Source of the DNA: JACKII01 sp041687435 | GTDB lineage: Bacteria > Pseudomonadota > Alphaproteobacteria > Bin95 | DNA length: 64,000 nucleotides | Assembly: GCA_041687435.1 (NCBI GenBank) | Contig: JAWLBX010000006.1 | Coordinates: 124,001-188,000 of the forward strand | Direction: 5' to 3' | Shown: piece after piece, positions 60,659 through 64,000 of the stretch | Numbering within the stretch: the stretch's first letter is position 1 | Layout of the letters: each line of letters begins with the position of its first letter | Program-made: the position numbers and the translations under genes | Notes under the pieces: generated by a model | Told to the model about the DNA's origin: nothing | Databases searched by the model: none | What the model saw: only the letters and a program-made list of their open reading frames with translations

Positions 60659-62992
60659 TTAGCGCAGGCGATCGGTCAGCACTGCAGCGGCAGCGTCCAG
60701 GATCGCCTCGGCATCGAGACAGTGGGTGCGATAAAGGTCCGGGATGTCGCCAGACTGGCCGAATTGCTCGACACCCAGCGGCTTGATTGGCTGCTGCTGC
60801 ACACTGCCCAGCCAGGAAAGCGTCGCGGGATGACCGTCGCAGATGCTGACCAGAGCAGCGTCCTTGGTGAGTGCCCCCAAAATCTCGGCAATCCACGAAT
60901 CGCGCCCCCGCCGGCGCCAGTCCCGATGCAGGCGGCTGGGTGAAGTGACGACCAGAACACCGGCGCCGGGCGCGTCGTCCGCTAACTGATCGGCAGCTTC
61001 CAGCGCCTCCGGCAGGACCGCCCCCATGGCAATGATCGCCAGGTCGCAGTCGCCGGAAGGCTCGCGCAGCCAGTAACCGCCCCGCACCACCGCCTCCCCG
61101 TCGAGCGGCCGGTCAGGCTGGGCCAGAGTGCGGGTCGAAAGGCGCAGATAGACACTGCCGCCGTCCTCCGCCGCCTGCATATGACCGAAGCCCCAGTGCA
61201 TGATTGCCGCCAACTCGTCCACATAGGCCGGCTCGAAATAGGCGAGGTTCGGCAAGCCCATGCCGATCAGTGGCGTTTCGATGGACTGGTGCGCCCCGCC
61301 TTCCGGCGCCAGCGTCAAGCCGGAAGGTGTCGCCACCACCATGAAGCGCGCATCCATGTATAGCGCATAGTTCAGCGCATCGAGGCCGCGCATGATGAAC
61401 GGGTCGTAGAGCGTACCAATCGGCAGCAGCCGCTCCCCGAACAACGGGCCGGACAAACCCATGGCCGCCAGCATCAGGAACAAATTGTTCTCGGCGATGC
61501 CCAGCTCGATATGCTGGCCGCGCGGATCCATCGACCAGCGCTGGGCGCTGACCACCTGCTCCTCGCGGAACACATCCACCCGGGGCTCGCGCGCGAAAAT
61601 GCCCTTGGCATTGACCCAGCCGCCGAGGTTCGTGGACACGGTCACGTCCGGTGAGGTGGTAACGATTCGGTCGGCCAACGGCCCGCCGGCCCGCGCGATA
61701 TCGGACAGGATGCGGCCGAAGCCTTCTTGTGTCGACAGGCGCGCCGCATCGGGCACCGGCAGCGAGGCCGGCAGGTCGATTTTGGCCGGATCGTGACGGC
61801 GGTGGGCGCCCCCATCCCGGAGGAAGGGAGAGGCCCTGATCAGGGATTCGAGAGCCGAACGGTCATCCTCGACGCCGGCGAACTTCTCCCACTCCTGCCC
61901 CTCCGGCACCCGCATCTGCGAGCGGAAAGCTTCCATCTGCGAATTGTTCATGATGCCGGCGTGATTGTCCTTGTGGCCGGCGAATGGCAGATTGTTGCCC
62001 TTGATCGTGTAGGCGATGAAGCAGGTCGGCCGGTCCCAGTCGACGGTCTGAAACGCCTCAACCATCGCCGCCATGTCCTGCCCGGCCAGATTGGTCATCA
62101 GATTGGCGAGCGCGTCATCGTCGTATTTGGCCAACAATTCCGGAATGCCCGACACCTTGCCGATATCGCGCAGCACTTGTGCCCGCCAGGCCGCACCGCC
62201 TTTGTAAACCAGCGCAGAATATAGCGAGTTCGGACAATCGTCGATCCAGTCGCGCAGGGCATCGCCGCCAGGCTCGGCAAAGGCCGCCTGCAGCTTGCGG
62301 CCGTATTTCAGGGTGATGACATCCCAGCCCATCGCACTGAACAGCCCGTCGATCCGGCCGAACAGCCGGTCGGAGACGACCGCATCCAGCGATTGCCGGT
62401 TGTAGTCGATCAGCCACCAGACATTGCGGACATCATGCTTCCACCCCTCCAGCAAGGCCTCGAACACGTTGCCCTCGTCGAGTTCGGCGTCGCCGACGAT
62501 GGCGACCATGCGACCCGGCTTGGCCTCCGGCTGCCATTTCATTTGCACGTAGTCCTGCACCAGTGCCGCAAAGCTGGTGAAGGCCGCGCCCAGGCCTACG
62601 GAGCCGGTGGAGACATCGACATCGTCCCCGTCCTTGGTGCGGGAGGGGTAGGATTGCGCGCCGCCCAGCGCCCGGAACCGTTCCAATTGGTCCTGGGACT
62701 GACGGCCCATCAGATACTGGATCGCGTGATAGGCGGGCGAGGCATGCGGCTTCACCGCCACCCTATCCTCAGGGGTCAGTTCCGAAAAATAGAGCGCCGT
62801 CAGCATGGTCGAGACGCTGGCAGACGATGCCTGATGCCCGCCGACCTTCAGCCCGTCCCGGCTCTCGCGTACATTGTTGGCGTGGTGGATCGTCCAGGAG
62901 GACAGCCAGAGCACCTTCTGCTCCAGCTGCTCCAACAGGGCGATATCGGCTTGGTTGGAACCGCGGGGTGCCCCAGCGTGCGTATCCGGCAT
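60659..62992 (-). CDS. transketolase / homodimeric pyruvate-dehydrogenase-E1-like enzyme
   Basis: The 777-residue thiamine-diphosphate enzyme has the cofactor motif GDAELDEGNVFEAL (Gly167 onward) ending at DYN, and SSWTIHHANNVRESRDGLKVGGHQASSAS near the start. The catalytic Glu of IAENNLFL is Glu501. Such proteins group with transketolases and AceE-type E1 subunits. It has no lipoyl or other extra domain. ATG 62992 has GGAGA six bases upstream; a longer frame is not protein-like. No E2/E3 genes lie nearby, so it may be a stand-alone transketolase-like enzyme. The substrate is unknown. Confidence 0.8.
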   Translation of the reverse strand: MPDTHAGAPRGSNQADIALLEQLEQKVLWLSSWTIHHANNVRESRDGLKVGGHQASSASVSTMLTALYFSELTPEDRVAVKPHASPAYHAIQYLMGRQSQDQLERFRALGGAQSYPSRTKDGDDVDVSTGSVGLGAAFTSFAALVQDYVQMKWQPEAKPGRMVAIVGDAELDEGNVFEALLEGWKHDVRNVWWLIDYNRQSLDAVVSDRLFGRIDGLFSAMGWDVITLKYGRKLQAAFAEPGGDALRDWIDDCPNSLYSALVYKGGAAWRAQVLRDIGKVSGIPELLAKYDDDALANLMTNLAGQDMAAMVEAFQTVDWDRPTCFIAYTIKGNNLPFAGHKDNHAGIMNNSQMEAFRSQMRVPEGQEWEKFAGVEDDRSALESLIRASPFLRDGGAHRRHDPAKIDLPASLPVPDAARLSTQEGFGRILSDIARAGGPLADRIVTTSPDVTVSTNLGGWVNAKGIFAREPRVDVFREEQVVSAQRWSMDPRGQHIELGIAENNLFLMLAAMGLSGPLFGERLLPIGTLYDPFIMRGLDALNYALYMDARFMVVATPSGLTLAPEGGAHQSIETPLIGMGLPNLAYFEPAYVDELAAIMHWGFGHMQAAEDGGSVYLRLSTRTLAQPDRPLDGEAVVRGGYWLREPSGDCDLAIIAMGAVLPEALEAADQLADDAPGAGVLVVTSPSRLHRDWRRRGRDSWIAEILGALTKDAALVSICDGHPATLSWLGSVQQQPIKPLGVEQFGQSGDIPDLYRTHCLDAEAILDAAAAVLTDRLR

Positions 62993-63091
62993 GGTCAATC
63001 TCCAGCGTGCGTCGTGCCGGTTGTAACACACCGTTCCGTTCCGAACACCGGCAGTTGGAGCACACCCAACGAAGGTCGAGGCATGCTGCAG

Positions 63092-64000
63092 TCAGCCGCC
63101 GGCAACTCCTTGCGCGTTCACATAAAGCGCATAGACAGACTGGCTCGCCGCCATGAACAGCCGGTTGCGGTCCCGACCGCCGAAACAGACGTTGGCGCAG
63201 CGCTCCGGCAGATGGATATGGCCGATGGCAGCGCCATCCGGCGCAAACACACGCACACCGTCCAGTTCCGGCGTGCCCATACCCCAGCCGCACCAGAGAT
63301 TGCCGTCCGTGTCGCAGCGCATGCCGTCTGGCGTGCCACCCGGCCCGGCGTCGATGTGCACCCGGCGGGTAGACTTCTGCACGCTCCGGCCGTCGCTGGA
63401 CATGTCATACGCGAGAATCGTACGGGTCGGCGTGGAGCGGCTGGCGACGATGTAGAGAATGCTCTCGTCGGGTGAGAAGCAGAGGCCATTGGGGCCGTCG
63501 ATATCGTCGGCAACAACCGTCATCCGCCCGGTTTCGGGGTCGAGGCGGTAGACCGCCCAGGTCAGCTCGCTCTCCGCTCTCTGTCCTTCATAGATCCCCA
63601 TGATGCCGAAATAGGGGTCGGTGAACCAGACCGAGCCATCCGACTTTACCACCACGTCATTAGGGGAGTTCAGCCGCTTGCCCTGGTAGCTGTCGGCCAG
63701 CACCGTAATCCTGCCGTCATACTCCGTGCGGGTGACGCGGCGCCCATGCTCGCACGTGACAAGCCGCCCCTGCCGGTCGCGCGTGTTGCCGTTCGCCCAG
63801 TTGGAGGGCTTGCGGTACACGCTGGTCTCGCCCGTTTCCTCCTCCCATTTCAGGATGCGCTGGTTCGGAATGTCGCTCCACAGCAGATAGCGCCCGTCGC
63901 CAAACCAAACCGGCCCTTCCGCCCAGCGGCAGCCGGTGTAAAGACGTTCGACCGCGGCGGAGAAAATGCGGATCGGGGCAAATCGCTCGTCCAGAACTTC
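63092..64000 (-). CDS. SMP-30/gluconolactonase-like protein (5' end beyond the window)
   Basis: The frame enters at the right edge (VLDERFAPIRIFSAAVERLYTGCRWAEGPVW) and runs 302 residues to a stop at 63092, so the start is missing. Motifs EGPVWFGDGRYLLWSDIPN, WANGNTRDRQGRLVTCEH, LNSPNDVVVKSDGSVWFTDPYFG and GPNGLCFSPDESILYI are typical of the SMP-30/gluconolactonase six-bladed propeller family, with the metal-binding Glu, Asn and Asp positions present. These enzymes hydrolyse lactones such as gluconolactone; the true substrate is unknown. Confidence 0.85.
   Translation of the reverse strand, partial: EVLDERFAPIRIFSAAVERLYTGCRWAEGPVWFGDGRYLLWSDIPNQRILKWEEETGETSVYRKPSNWANGNTRDRQGRLVTCEHGRRVTRTEYDGRITVLADSYQGKRLNSPNDVVVKSDGSVWFTDPYFGIMGIYEGQRAESELTWAVYRLDPETGRMTVVADDIDGPNGLCFSPDESILYIVASRSTPTRTILAYDMSSDGRSVQKSTRRVHIDAGPGGTPDGMRCDTDGNLWCGWGMGTPELDGVRVFAPDGAAIGHIHLPERCANVCFGGRDRNRLFMAASQSVYALYVNAQGVAGG

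Overview
The window looks like part of an alphaproteobacterial chromosome, probably a Rhodospirillales-like lineage; the genus cannot be told from the sequence alone. The evidence is the high-GC coding, the run tig-clpP-clpX-lon-hup next to a complete nuoA-N operon, the trailing birA-coaX-rnj-mce-DUF1467 genes, and an MmcB-type DNA-repair protein. Almost everything is on the minus strand. The only plus-strand genes are at the far left: a 3' gene fragment, a TauD/TfdA-type dioxygenase and a hypothetical gene.

Region 1 (1-2.3 kb) is an ordinary chromosomal flank. Region 2 (2.35-33.7 kb, minus strand) is one continuous 19-gene operon for a phage-tail-like contractile injection system of the extracellular (eCIS) type. 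In transcription order it encodes sheath, tube, a zinc-ribbon baseplate-chaperone-like protein, a proline-rich protein, a Pvc16-type terminator, an AAA+ ATPase, a small protein, a 2644-residue giant with an N-terminal DUF4157 (HELTH) peptidase-like domain, a DUF4157-OmpA protein, a CIS tube/Afp7-like adaptor, a gpX-like protein, a gpD-like hub, a gpV spike, a PAAR-like tip, a gp25 wedge, two baseplate-J-like proteins, a tail-protein-I-like protein and a DUF6519/beta-helix protein. Most junctions are 4-bp ATGA overlaps. A TTGACA-type promoter in an unusually AT-rich block precedes the sheath gene, with a terminator-like hairpin just upstream of it. No capsid, terminase, integrase, lysis or T6SS membrane-complex genes are visible.

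Region 3 (33.7-34.4 kb) is an AT-richer spacer with two terminator-like hairpins and no convincing gene. Region 4 (34.4-38.3 kb) holds DUF1467, methylmalonyl-CoA epimerase, RNase J, type III pantothenate kinase and biotin-protein ligase. Region 5 (38.3-52.5 kb) is the full 14-gene complex I operon; an assembly gap of 10 Ns interrupts nuoG. Region 6 (52.7-60.6 kb) holds tRNA-Asp, an SDR-fold protein, tRNA-Val, HU, Lon, ClpX, ClpP, trigger factor and tRNA-Leu, a protein-quality-control neighbourhood. Region 7 (60.7-64 kb) has a transketolase/pyruvate-dehydrogenase-E1-like enzyme and a truncated SMP-30/gluconolactonase-like gene.

The most notable content is the eCIS operon. Its least explained member is the giant protein, in which a peptidase-like domain is joined to a helical region, a coiled coil and about 1400 residues of beta-repeats that resemble AsmA/TamB-type lipid-channel proteins by eye.
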